Assembly (NCBI RefSeq): GCF_025377685.1
Contig: NZ_JACEHK010000015.1
Location: forward strand, 1 to 64,000
Origin: Anaerobacillus sp. CMMVII
GTDB taxonomy: Bacteria; Bacillota; Bacilli; Bacillales; Anaerobacillaceae
Direction of reading: 5' to 3'
DNA length: 64,000 nucleotides
Of the stretch, positions 8,764 to 17,383 are shown in pieces. Position 1 is the stretch's first letter; each line of letters begins with the position of its first letter. The notes under the pieces were generated by a model, which was not told the DNA's origin, did no database searches, and was given only the letters and a program-made list of their open reading frames with translations. A program made the translations under genes and the position numbers.

Positions 8764-9378
8764 CTAAGAAGGGTTCTTTTCATCTTCAATATCTTTATTA
8801 ACTAACTCAATGTTTTTATTTATATAGGATATTACATGACGTTTATAAGCCGAGGTCTCTTTGCCTTCTGCATGGTAGGAGTAGCCCCAATCAATCTTGC
8901 TTCCATTCAAGGACCGATCCAAATCATGGATAATTCGGTGAGTGTATAATAATCCGTTAAGGTCTTTTTTTAGGTTGGCGATTTGAAGAATAGTTAGTGC
9001 GTTTTCTAAATCTATGTTCACTTTTTCCATAGAGCTAGATGTTGAACTTCGTGCTTGTTCCAACAAATTAAACGTGTCTAAATAAAATGTATGATACGTT
9101 GAACTTTCAAAGTCTACTTTTTGATCTCTGCCATACCCAAGTAAAGAGTTTAGTTTATGATGAGCTGAAGAAATTTCCCCTTTGTAATCTAACTCTTTTG
9201 AAGCAACAACTGGTGTTGCAGGTTCTTGATTAGCAGTTTCATTTATACTCACACTGACACTAGTATCCTCTTTAATGGTTTGGCCTTTAGGATCTTTATC
9301 AATGGTCAGTAAAACAAAAGCGATAAATGCAAATCCAAAAATTGAAAATATTATTGTACTGCGATTAATATTTTTCAT
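8764..9378 (-). CDS. Membrane-anchored extracytoplasmic protein, unknown function
   Basis: A 204-residue protein with one N-terminal membrane helix (about residues 8-25) and a mainly helical, charged outside domain. A low-complexity linker rich in S, T, V and E (about 35-60) separates them. ATG at 9378 follows AAAGGAG. No enzymatic motif or known family is recognised. It is a single-gene unit with its own terminator. Confidence 0.6.
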   Translation of the reverse strand: MKNINRSTIIFSIFGFAFIAFVLLTIDKDPKGQTIKEDTSVSVSINETANQEPATPVVASKELDYKGEISSAHHKLNSLLGYGRDQKVDFESSTYHTFYLDTFNLLEQARSSTSSSMEKVNIDLENALTILQIANLKKDLNGLLYTHRIIHDLDRSLNGSKIDWGYSYHAEGKETSAYKRHVISYINKNIELVNKDIEDEKNPS

Positions 9379-9657
9379 CTAAAATCTCCTTTAATCCATT
9401 TCATAAATTATATGATCTAGGCAGTTAGTTTAGTTTTTGATTATATTCTCAATAGAATTCCTTTTGATGATAGTAAAGTATCTCTCTGAATTACTTCAAT
9501 TTATTCTTAAAATCCAAAAAAAATTATAAAAGATAATTGTTTTTATTCCATTTTCTAAAATCTTTAGTAATATTTTCTATCTGAAAGGCTGTTATTCCTT
9601 CTTTTGAGGTCAAAACAACAACTGTTATACATTGAAACAATTAATTTTTAAACAGAA
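9379..9657. other. Intergenic DNA, nothing recognised
   Basis: Roughly 280 AT-rich bases upstream of the gene at 8764-9378; presumably holds its promoter, but no confident -35/-10 pair was identified. Confidence 0.4.
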
Positions 9658-9696
9658 AAAAATCCCTACGCTAGTGTGTACTACCGCAAGGATTTT
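9658..9696 (-). terminator. Terminator of the OmpR-type two-component operon
   Basis: On the minus strand aatccttgcg pairs (with G-U) with cgtagggatt and is followed by TTTTTTC. Confidence 0.75.
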
Positions 9697-9702
9697 CATT
9701 TG

Positions 9703-10392
9703 CTATAATTTAAACCGATACCCAGCACCCCAAATGGTTTCAATCATTCTCGGATTGGAAGGTTCAAGCTCTACTTTTTCTCTTAGTTTTCGGATATGAA
9801 CAGTTACTGTTGAGGTGTCTCCATAAGCGTCAAACCCCCAAATCTTTTCAAAAAGTTGCTCTTTACTGAAAACTCGATTAGGGTTCGTTGCAAGGAATAC
9901 TAGTAAATCATATTCTTTGGCGGTCATGATCATTTCTTCTCCATGGGCATAAATACGATGATCCTCTTGATCAATCTTGATATGTCCAATGGTTACGGTC
10001 CTTGTCTCTTGCTGTTTTGTTCCTATCAGACGATCATACCGGGCAAGATGTGCCTTTACTCTTGCGACTAGTTCACTTGGGCTAAATGGTTTGACCATGT
10101 AATCATCGGCACCTAAACCGAGAGCGCGAATTTTATCAAAGTCTTCTTTTTTGGCAGAGACAATCATGATTGGCGTTTCCTTCACTTTTCGAAGTTTTCG
10201 ACATATCTCAAATCCACTTTGCTTTGGCAGCATTAGATCTAAAATGATGAAGTCGTAATGCTCATTTAAAGCACGTTGCAAACCTTTTTCACCATCATCT
10301 TCTATTTCTACGATAAATTCTTCGATTTCCAGATAATCGCGCTGTAATTCGGCGATGCTTTGGTCGTCTTCAATAATTAATATTTTTTTCAT
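9703..10392 (-). CDS. OmpR-family response regulator
   Basis: The 229-residue protein has an N-terminal receiver domain with acidic pocket E8/D9/D10, phosphoacceptor D52 (FIILDLMLP) and lysine in MVKPF, and a C-terminal winged-helix DNA-binding domain (about 130-229) ending IETIWGAGYRFKL. Its start overlaps the stop of the kinase gene by 4 bases (ATGA), although the kinase lies upstream, so the two are co-translated. The target genes are not known; the adjacent CcdC-like gene could be one. Confidence 0.9.
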   Translation of the reverse strand: MKKILIIEDDQSIAELQRDYLEIEEFIVEIEDDGEKGLQRALNEHYDFIILDLMLPKQSGFEICRKLRKVKETPIMIVSAKKEDFDKIRALGLGADDYMVKPFSPSELVARVKAHLARYDRLIGTKQQETRTVTIGHIKIDQEDHRIYAHGEEMIMTAKEYDLLVFLATNPNRVFSKEQLFEKIWGFDAYGDTSTVTVHIRKLREKVELEPSNPRMIETIWGAGYRFKL

Positions 10393-11849
10393 AACGTATC
10401 ACCGTTAGTTTCTAGTAATTTTAACGAAAACTTGATAGCAGTTCCCATCCCTTTTGTACTCTCAGCCCAAATAGAACCACCATGCGCTTCAATAATTTGT
10501 TTGGAGATAGCCAGACCAAGACCAGTTCCACCGGTTTTACTATTCCGAGACTTGTCTGCCCTATAAAAGCTTTCAAATACAGAAGGGAGATCGTCGCTAT
10601 CAATGCCAGATCCGTTATCTTCAACCGTCACGAATAACAAATCTTCAGCCTTGTGTAAAGTGATCGTAATTTGTCCTGGATCTTTATCTATATACTTTAT
10701 ACTATTTTGAATAATATTGTTAAAAACACGCATTAACTTTTCAGGATCTGCTGTCACTAGAACCGAAGAGGCATATGGATTTTGAAACTTGATTTGCACT
10801 CCACTTTTCTCGAGACCATAAGATAAATCGTCAATACACTCCTGAATAAAATGAACGATGTTTAATTTTTCAAAGTGGAAAGAAGCACGGTTTAAGTCTA
10901 GAGTTGAGAATAAAAACAATTCATCGATGAGAGCATCTAATTCATTAGCTTTTCTATAGATCGTACTAACATATTTTTGTTGCTTCTCTTTTGTATTGGC
11001 AACGCCATCTCGTAGGCCCTCTACATAACCTTTAATGGAAGTAATTGGTGTCTTTAAGTCATGGGATATGTTAGAGATTAGTAATTTTCGATTTTCCTCG
11101 TATAGCTGCTGAACTTCAATCGAGTGTTTTAGCTTTTGCCGCATACTTTCAAAGTCTCTTGTAAGATGACCAATCTCATCTTTTCTTTTTTCTTCAATTT
11201 TAAAATCAAGGTTACCACTTTTAATATTCTCCGTCGCTTGTTGCAACGTTTTTAATGGCTTTACGATACTTCTTGAAACGAGATAGGAAAGTGTTCCGTT
11301 CGTAAGTACGATGATCACAATGAGTAAAACTAATAAAATAGGTAAATATTCTGCTGTAAATTGCTCTAGAGGACTTGTTTCCTTGATGAAAAAGATACTT
11401 GCCTCACGTTGATCTGGTAAATAAAAGTCATGCTGCTCAAATTTAAAGGCTTGTGAGCCGATGACAACAGAGTTATGAACATGATTAACAAATTGTCCAA
11501 AGGGAGTCAGGTAATTCTTAATTGGCAAGTCACTAAACAAGTTTGAGGAAAACGTAATATCATCATCAATTCTGATCAGTAAGGCTATATTTAGCTCTTC
11601 AAGTTCACGTGCCTTCTCAGATAAATAATTCTCATCATAAAAAGAGGTAGGGGTAGAAGTGGTCAATAATTTCAGTTCTGAAAATATGGTGTTTTTCTTT
11701 TCGATATTTTGTAATTGGTAACTAGAATTCATGACTCCGTCTGTTCCAGAAAAAGTAATAAACAGAAAAAAGAGTGCGACAGTAAATAAAATACAAGGAA
11801 TCACGATCATTGCCATGAACGATAAATTAAGTCTTTTTTGAAGTGACAT
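10389..11849 (-). CDS. Membrane sensor histidine kinase
   Basis: 486 residues: a first helix (about 9-31), an extracytoplasmic sensing region, a second helix (about 170-190), a HAMP linker, a HisKA dimerisation domain with H263 (ISHDLKTPITSIKG) and a HATPase domain with N, G1 and G2 boxes (NIIQNSIKY, DNGSGID, GTGLGLAISK). It would phosphorylate the overlapping OmpR regulator. Signal unknown. Confidence 0.9.
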   Translation of the reverse strand: MSLQKRLNLSFMAMIVIPCILFTVALFFLFITFSGTDGVMNSSYQLQNIEKKNTIFSELKLLTTSTPTSFYDENYLSEKARELEELNIALLIRIDDDITFSSNLFSDLPIKNYLTPFGQFVNHVHNSVVIGSQAFKFEQHDFYLPDQREASIFFIKETSPLEQFTAEYLPILLVLLIVIIVLTNGTLSYLVSRSIVKPLKTLQQATENIKSGNLDFKIEEKRKDEIGHLTRDFESMRQKLKHSIEVQQLYEENRKLLISNISHDLKTPITSIKGYVEGLRDGVANTKEKQQKYVSTIYRKANELDALIDELFLFSTLDLNRASFHFEKLNIVHFIQECIDDLSYGLEKSGVQIKFQNPYASSVLVTADPEKLMRVFNNIIQNSIKYIDKDPGQITITLHKAEDLLFVTVEDNGSGIDSDDLPSVFESFYRADKSRNSKTGGTGLGLAISKQIIEAHGGSIWAESTKGMGTAIKFSLKLLETNGDTL

Positions 11850-11883
11850 CAGGTCACCACCTATCTCCGTTTTTCAAATCTGC

Positions 11884-12378
11884 TCATCCTTTGGCAGCTA
11901 AAAATGTTGTTTCATCTGAATTTATTAGTCGTCTTTTTACTTTTTTAAAAGAGAAATACATCGCAATCCTCCAAGGAATAATCATACCATACGCAAGTAG
12001 AAAGAACATGCCGGCTAATACTTCAATTTTTATTGAGTCGCCAAAAGCAAATTTAACTATCAACCGTGTCACTAACAAACCGACTAAAATAAAGATAAAC
12101 GCTTTTGAACGTTTTAAATAGATGAAATCTTTCTTGATCTCAAATGTTGACGTCTTAATTAAGAGTAGAGAAAAGAGGATACCAACCAAGAGTGTTGCGA
12201 AAACTTGTATTGGTTCAAGTCTAGTCGGTTCATAAAGAAACATTAATAAACCAGTAGACATAAATAGAGGAGGTAAAATAATCTTTTTAACTGTTGCTGG
12301 CTTTTGGATCGCTCTTAAACGAATAACAATTGCAAGAGATGCCATTACGATGGTGGCAAATATAAGGTTCATAATCAT
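11884..12378 (-). CDS. CcdC-like membrane protein (DUF1453)
   Basis: The 164-residue product has about five membrane helices and the segment VKKIILPPLFMSTGLLMFL, characteristic of the CcdC/YneJ group. In B. subtilis ccdC lies with cytochrome c maturation genes, though its role is unclear. Here it stands upstream of a two-component system on the same strand with a gap of about 35 bases, so it may be the first gene of that transcript. ATG at 12378 (MIMNLIF) has AAGGGAGGG upstream. Confidence 0.75.
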   Translation of the reverse strand: MIMNLIFATIVMASLAIVIRLRAIQKPATVKKIILPPLFMSTGLLMFLYEPTRLEPIQVFATLLVGILFSLLLIKTSTFEIKKDFIYLKRSKAFIFILVGLLVTRLIVKFAFGDSIKIEVLAGMFFLLAYGMIIPWRIAMYFSFKKVKRRLINSDETTFLAAKG

Positions 12379-12411
12379 GCACCCTCCCTTGATTTTGTAA
12401 AAGGCTATTTT

Positions 12412-12556
12412 CGCAAAGTTTGTTGCTTAAATAAACACTAAGATATCACTACTAATTTAGTAAGCATTGCTCTTTTCTTACTTATTCTACTAGGTGAATT
12501 CTTCAACTAGGGGATTTTATTAATTATTTTAGGTTAAAAAACAACAAGTTTTTTTG
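12412..12556. repeat. About 150-bp imperfect direct repeat, copy 1
   Basis: Starts cgcaaagtttgttgctt, passes actactaatttagtaagca and ctcttttct, and ends ttttaggttaaaaa. The same order of blocks recurs at 12601-12769. No coding frame spans either copy. Confidence 0.6.
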
Positions 12557-12600
12557 TGCGACGAGTAACCGCAGGAGCAATGTTTAAGAAAGTTTGTTTT

Positions 12601-12769
12601 CGTAAAGTTTGTTGCTTTCGTAAAAATCCCAAAAGCCGGATTTTTACACAAATATACTAGAATTTCACTACTTATTTAGTAAGTAGTGCTCTTTTCTACT
12701 AAATTTATTAGGTGATATCTCCATATAAAGAATTTTTTTTCATTTTAGGTTAAGAAGCAAAAAGGTTTT
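12601..12769. repeat. About 150-bp imperfect direct repeat, copy 2
   Basis: Starts cgtaaagtttgttgctt and contains a perfect 9-bp stem cactactta/taagtagtg, then ctcttttct, attaggtga and ttttaggttaagaa. It matches copy 1 block by block, with an extra aaaatcc...ggattttt hairpin insertion near its start. Confidence 0.6.
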
Positions 12770-12798
12770 AGAAAAGAGCCTTAAGAAAAGAGCCTTGT

Positions 12799-12838
12799 AA
12801 ACACAAATAGGGGCAATTCATGCGCCCTATTTGTGTTT
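12799..12838 (-). terminator. Terminator after the gene at 12844-13731
   Basis: 14-bp stem aaacacaaataggg/ccctatttgtgttt; the minus-strand 3' side is followed by TTTACAAGG, so the U-run is short. Confidence 0.7.
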
Positions 12839-12843
12839 AATTA

Positions 12844-13731
12844 TTAGTGATACTTATGGAACTGTTTTAATTCAATGGTTTCTAATTTCTTACCATCAAG
12901 GTTTAGTGGTGTAACACTTATCTCGTTGATGTTTTCGAAGTTAACATTGAACTGAATGGTGATTGTGTGTGATTGTCCTTCATGATCTTTTCCTGACATT
13001 TTTACGAAGGCTTGTTGACGTTTCAGCATTCCTGCTTCTGTTAATTGTACATCAAGCGTAACTTCATCAAAGGAAATCTCTGTCGTTAACGCTGGAAGTA
13101 CTTGCTGGTAAGTACTCGGTAGAAATGGATAGTCGTCTGTATTTAATTCAATATTTGCATGATGCTCGAAACTCTTTTTGACCATAAATGTTCCCATCGC
13201 ATGAATGACTGTAGGAATTTCTTCATTCGTGATATTAAAAGAGATCGAGTTGTCTGAACCCATTACAAAACTATCGTGAAGCGGGCTCGTTAAACTATCA
13301 ACTACAAGCTCAGCAATTTTTAATAGTTCCTTGTTATGGTATTTCGCGTGTTTTTCCTTTACTTCGGCAGGATCTCTCTTGCTTTCAATCACGTAAGTCG
13401 TATCATCTTGACCATTTTCAATATAAGTAAGGTTTTTCTCGTTATTCATTATTAACTGTAATTTCTCTTCTAGTGTAGTTAGAGCAATATTTGTTAAACT
13501 ACGTTGTTCTTCAAGGTTATATGCGTTTTGCATCGTAAGTTCTTGAAGTAACTCGCCATTATTGGAAATGCTCATATCAATACTGACAACACCACTTTTC
13601 ATTTTATGAGTTTCAATAAACGCCTCTTTATACGCATCATAGCCTGAACTACTAGCTAATACGGTATAAAATCCAACCCCTAACAATAAACCAGTCAACA
13701 CAACAGTTAAGGACAATAGTTTCTTTTTCAT
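12844..13731 (-). CDS. Secreted or membrane-anchored protein, unknown function
   Basis: The 295-residue protein begins with a signal peptide or anchor (about residues 4-27, ending near LASSSGY). The remainder alternates beta-rich segments without known motifs (for example VVSIDMSISNNGELLQEL). The layout recalls lipoprotein-like outer-face proteins (DUF6583/DUF6612-like), but I cannot assign a family. GAGGAGG precedes the start. It may be co-transcribed with the upstream membrane gene at 13810-14217. Confidence 0.6.
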   Translation of the reverse strand: MKKKLLSLTVVLTGLLLGVGFYTVLASSSGYDAYKEAFIETHKMKSGVVSIDMSISNNGELLQELTMQNAYNLEEQRSLTNIALTTLEEKLQLIMNNEKNLTYIENGQDDTTYVIESKRDPAEVKEKHAKYHNKELLKIAELVVDSLTSPLHDSFVMGSDNSISFNITNEEIPTVIHAMGTFMVKKSFEHHANIELNTDDYPFLPSTYQQVLPALTTEISFDEVTLDVQLTEAGMLKRQQAFVKMSGKDHEGQSHTITIQFNVNFENINEISVTPLNLDGKKLETIELKQFHKYH

Positions 13732-13809
13732 CGTGAACCTCCTCGATTTATATTGCTATCTTAAAATTTTGGACGAAATTCTTAGTATCCAAAAATAAAC
13801 GACCATGAT

Positions 13810-14217
13810 CTAGAATTGGTACCAGTGACTCATAAAGCCAAAAATTATAACAATTACACCGATATAGCTAAAACCTAAAATGGAAATACGTTGTAACAGG
13901 TTCAATCGTGAACTTTGATCACCTGTAAGGATGTATTGCTTCAATTGTTTCGAAAGAACTCCTAATAATCCACCGATGGCTAGTGTTAAAACAATGGCTA
14001 CCCATGTACGGATCGAGCTAAAGAACGGATAAAGTGTAATTCCTGAAATTAATACAACTACTAAGCCAAGGTTTGTAATTCGAATGATATTTAACCAAAT
14101 CACTGCAGATCCCAATTCAGTTTTCTTGCGTCTTTTTACTAATGAAACAAAAGGTAGGGGAATAAGTAGTAGAAATAAGAGTGCCAATACTCTATGTAGA
14201 AAATAAGCTGTTAGCAT
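13810..14217 (-). CDS. Four-helix membrane protein, unknown function
   Basis: 135 residues with four predicted helices, an N-terminal histidine (AYFLHRVLALLF) and basic loops (VKRRKKTE). The start is preceded by AAGGAGG on the minus strand. It lies about 80 bases upstream of the secreted protein gene on the same strand. No family recognised. Confidence 0.6.
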   Translation of the reverse strand: MLTAYFLHRVLALLFLLLIPLPFVSLVKRRKKTELGSAVIWLNIIRITNLGLVVVLISGITLYPFFSSIRTWVAIVLTLAIGGLLGVLSKQLKQYILTGDQSSRLNLLQRISILGFSYIGVIVIIFGFMSHWYQF

Positions 14218-14417
14218 TTGGTAATGCCTCCTTGATCATTTGATACTTATAATGTACCTAGTAAATATAAACAGGTACTTAACGAAGTCTTAAATAATTC
14301 TTAAATTTGTTTCCTTGTTCTCTGATTTGCTTAAAGATATCTAGATTAAAAACAAGATGGGAAATCGGCACAGCCTTAAAGCAATATCTAAATCGATCTG
14401 CTTGAGAGAGGTAGCAA

Positions 14418-14450
14418 TAAAAAAAGCGCCTGCATCATTTTGATACAGGC
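14418..14450 (-). terminator. Terminator following a LysM gene remnant
   Basis: On the minus strand gcctgtatca pairs with tgatgcaggc and is followed by CGCTTTTTTT. It is positioned to end the vestigial LysM gene at 14467-14586. Confidence 0.85.
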
Positions 14451-14466
14451 ACTCCTAAATAGTCTG

Positions 14467-14586
14467 CTAGTTTAGTGGAATAACGATCTTGGAACCTATG
14501 GTCAGTTCATAAGGATCTTCATTTGGATTCGCTTCTTGTAAGTCTTCTACACTTACCCATCATAGACATTTGCAATTTCATAAAAA
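14467..14586 (-). pseudogene. Remnant of a LysM-domain protein (3' end)
   Basis: Translating the minus strand gives VSVEDLQEANPNEDPYELT then IGSKIVIPLN and a stop, the second half of a LysM peptidoglycan-binding repeat. Just upstream, in a frame offset by one base, FYEIANVYDG supplies the middle of the motif. Nothing upstream resembles the rest of a gene. A complete terminator follows. This is a decayed cell-wall protein gene whose 5' part is lost. Confidence 0.65.
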
Positions 14587-14632
14587 GAACAGAATGCAAA
14601 GGGACTAAAATGGTAAACTATAAACCAAAAAT

Positions 14633-14663
14633 GAAGTGCGAATTAGTAGCTAATTCGCACTTC
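14633..14663 (-). terminator. Terminator of the lplA-like solute-binding gene
   Basis: Perfect 13-bp stem gaagtgcgaatta/taattcgcacttc; the minus strand continues ATTTTTGG. Confidence 0.85.
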
Positions 14664-14681
14664 AAATGTTTTTATTAATGA

Positions 14682-16283
14682 CTAGTTTGGCTTCTGAACA
14701 CCGTTGTTTTCGTTATATCGTTTCGTTGATTCTTCGATTGCTTGGCGTCCGCCTTTGTTTAACCATTCTTCAACAATTTTGTCATGATACTCGATTGGCT
14801 CTTGACCAAGGATAATTCTTGCAGCACCACTCATCCAAACACTTGATGGAATATCACTACCTGGACGGATATCTGGGTTACTTTGTAATGCTTCAATTGG
14901 TGGATCATAATGAATGCTATCGCGACCTTCATTTGCTAAGATATCATCGAAGATCCTAATTAGTTCTTGCCCATCTTCAGTTAGCTCAAGAATTCCTTTT
15001 GTATACGTCGCATCTTTCACTAACCATAACCAGTAAGAGCGGTAACGTTGTTCATTAAGGCCATTAGAATCTTCTGGAATTTCATAATTAACATTTCCAT
15101 TAGCATCTAAAGTATAAGTTTCTCCTTCAACACCGTATGTGAAAAACATTTCTGCTTCATCTGATACTTGCCAATCAAAATATTGAATTAAACGTTCAAC
15201 ATCAACCTTTGTTTTTGAATTAATTAAGAAAGAGCGAATAACGCTGTTATATAAGTAGTGACCACCGTGGCCATCTGGACCAACAGGTGAAGGAATAATA
15301 GCTACTCTAGCTTCTGGTACGTTTTGTTGAATTTCAGATTCCCATGCTAGAACTTCTTCAGCGTTCATTGACCACATACCAGCTTTACCAGCAATAATAT
15401 TACTTCTGTATTCAGGTTGTGGGGTTGTTAAAAACTCTTGGTGAATTAAACCTTCTTGGTAAAGGACTCTATGGTATTCAAGAGCATCTTTAATTTTATC
15501 GCCAGCCATAAATTTAGGAACAACTTCTCCGTTATAATATTCCCATTGGTAAGGGAAGGCATCGAAGGCGCCAAAGAATGTATCCGCGTATTTGAAACTT
15601 TCACGACCTTGGAATGGATTTTCAACACCTAATTGTTTAAAAGCACGTAATACATCTAAATACTCATCGGTCGTTTTTGGAATACCTAATCCAGTTTGTT
15701 CAAGAAGATCCATTCGAATTGCTGTACCACGACGTGATCTGTTTGCTAGATAATCAGGAATAGCATAAATTTTTCCGTCGTAGGTTACTTGATCCCATGC
15801 TTCTTGAGGGATTACTTTAAGTAAGTTTTGCCCATGTTCTTTTAATAAGTCATCTAAAGGCATAAACACACCGGCTTCAACAGCACCTGCTAATTCTGGT
15901 CCTAATACACCGCCCGACGCTTGCACAACATCTGGAATATCTCCTGACGCTAGCATTAAGGTCATTCTTTCGACATATTCACGATGGGGGATTAGTCGGA
16001 TCGTCATATCAGTATTTGTCATTTCTTCTAAACTCTTCACCCATTTGTCTTCATTAATATCTGGGTGACTTTCAACATACGCTGTTGCAAGTGTTCTCAT
16101 CGAGATAGAGAACTTTAATGGATCTAATTTTACCTCTTCGTTATCCTTTGGATCTGTTTCTGTAGTATTTTCATTTTGGTTGTTCTCTGGCGTAGGTTGT
16201 GTCGTTTCCTTAGTGGAACAGGCTGCTAAGAGTAATGCTAAAATGAATATTAATGCTGTAATACCTAAATGTTTTCTGTTCAT
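14682..16283 (-). CDS. LplA/YtcQ-type ABC carbohydrate solute-binding lipoprotein
   Basis: 533 residues with a signal peptide and lipobox (LLLAACS) followed by an acidic linker and a family-1 extracellular binding domain (LMLASGDIPDVVQASGG, YDGKIYAIPDY). The size and the W/Y-rich C-terminal half match LplA-type receptors that bind oligosaccharides for CUT1 importers. AAGGAGG precedes the ATG. It lies 3' of the two permease genes on the same strand, separated by about 200 bases with a cre-like site, so it may have its own promoter. Given the neighbouring uronate genes, an oligouronide is the likely ligand (inference). Confidence 0.9.
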   Translation of the reverse strand: MNRKHLGITALIFILALLLAACSTKETTQPTPENNQNENTTETDPKDNEEVKLDPLKFSISMRTLATAYVESHPDINEDKWVKSLEEMTNTDMTIRLIPHREYVERMTLMLASGDIPDVVQASGGVLGPELAGAVEAGVFMPLDDLLKEHGQNLLKVIPQEAWDQVTYDGKIYAIPDYLANRSRRGTAIRMDLLEQTGLGIPKTTDEYLDVLRAFKQLGVENPFQGRESFKYADTFFGAFDAFPYQWEYYNGEVVPKFMAGDKIKDALEYHRVLYQEGLIHQEFLTTPQPEYRSNIIAGKAGMWSMNAEEVLAWESEIQQNVPEARVAIIPSPVGPDGHGGHYLYNSVIRSFLINSKTKVDVERLIQYFDWQVSDEAEMFFTYGVEGETYTLDANGNVNYEIPEDSNGLNEQRYRSYWLWLVKDATYTKGILELTEDGQELIRIFDDILANEGRDSIHYDPPIEALQSNPDIRPGSDIPSSVWMSGAARIILGQEPIEYHDKIVEEWLNKGGRQAIEESTKRYNENNGVQKPN

Positions 16284-16320
16284 TAGTTGGCCTCCTTGGT
16301 ATTTTGAATATTAAGAAAAA

Positions 16321-16334
16321 TGAAAGTGCTTACA
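16321..16334 (-). promoter_or_regulatory. cre-like site upstream of the solute-binding gene
   Basis: TGAAAGTGCTTACA differs from the CcpA consensus TGWAANCGNTNWCA mainly in the central CG. It lies 38-51 bases before the start codon, where CcpA could repress transcription. Confidence 0.35.
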
Positions 16335-16486
16335 TTTATTAAATTAACAGTCAAATTGAACTTTTAAAATTGTCTGTTTTTAGATTGGATTGTTCTTTTT
16401 TTAGTTTTAAATAAAAATCAATTCAATTTTCATAGATTATAACAGTTTTTATAGAGAAAATGTTTATTTTCAAGACAAACATATTA

Positions 16487-17368
16487 CTAGTCTTTCATAC
16501 TTCCTAACAAGAAGCCTTTGATGAAAAAGCGTTGCAAAAATGGATAAACCATTAAAATAGGGATGGTTGCGACAATGATTGTTGCCATTTTTATTCCTTC
16601 TGGGGACGTTGATAACATTGTGGTAAAAACGTCAGATGTTGGGTCAGCAACTAAAGAGTCATCAACGATCATTTCTCTTAGCTTTACTTGTAAAGGATAT
16701 AATCTTCTATTTTCAATATACATTAAGGCATTGAAATAGGTATTCCAATGAAAAACGGCATAAAAAATTCCTAAAGTAGCAAGAGCTGGTTTCGACAAAG
16801 GTAAAACAATTTGAAATAAAATTCGTAGTTCTCCACAGCCGTCAATTCTGCTAGAGTCGATTAACTCTTGCGGAATATTTAAAAAGAATGACCTCATTAC
16901 GAAAAAGTTAAAAGCACTAATCGCAGTAGGGATGATTAAAGCCGATAATGAATTTAACATGCCGAGCTTTTGAACTAGTAAATACGTAGGAATTAACGGT
17001 GCTGAGAAAATCATCGTAAAGAGAACCATAAATAATAGAAATTTTCTCCCTATAAACTCTTGTCTTGAGAGTGGATATGCTAAAGTTGCGGTAGCAATAA
17101 GGTTAAAGATCGTTCCAACGATCGTAATGAAAACAGTAACCCCAAACGCTCTCCAGATACTCATATCCTGAAAAACATAATTGTAATTAGCAAAAGTTAA
17201 TTCTACTGGCCAAAAAATGACTTCACCGCGGTCAATAGCACCTGAACTACTAAACGATTGTGCTAGGACGTGTAGAAATGGGAGTAACATGATCAATGAA
17301 AAAATAATGAGTATTCCTAAGTTAATTTTTAAAAATGCTTTCCTGGAAGGACTTTCTTTTAAAGGCAT
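16487..17368 (-). CDS. LplC/YtcP-type ABC sugar permease
   Basis: 293 residues and six membrane helices. The inner-membrane permease signature reads RIDGCGELRILFQIVLPLSKP (about residues 180-200), the EAA loop that contacts the ATPase. The YtcP-type C-terminus ends QRFFIKGFLLGSMKD. It follows the LplB-like permease by 15 bases. No ATPase gene is present in the locus; importers of this type usually share a general ATPase such as MsmX encoded elsewhere. Confidence 0.92.
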   Translation of the reverse strand: MPLKESPSRKAFLKINLGILIIFSLIMLLPFLHVLAQSFSSSGAIDRGEVIFWPVELTFANYNYVFQDMSIWRAFGVTVFITIVGTIFNLIATATLAYPLSRQEFIGRKFLLFMVLFTMIFSAPLIPTYLLVQKLGMLNSLSALIIPTAISAFNFFVMRSFFLNIPQELIDSSRIDGCGELRILFQIVLPLSKPALATLGIFYAVFHWNTYFNALMYIENRRLYPLQVKLREMIVDDSLVADPTSDVFTTMLSTSPEGIKMATIIVATIPILMVYPFLQRFFIKGFLLGSMKD

Positions 17369-17383
17369 GCTCGTTTCTCCTTT

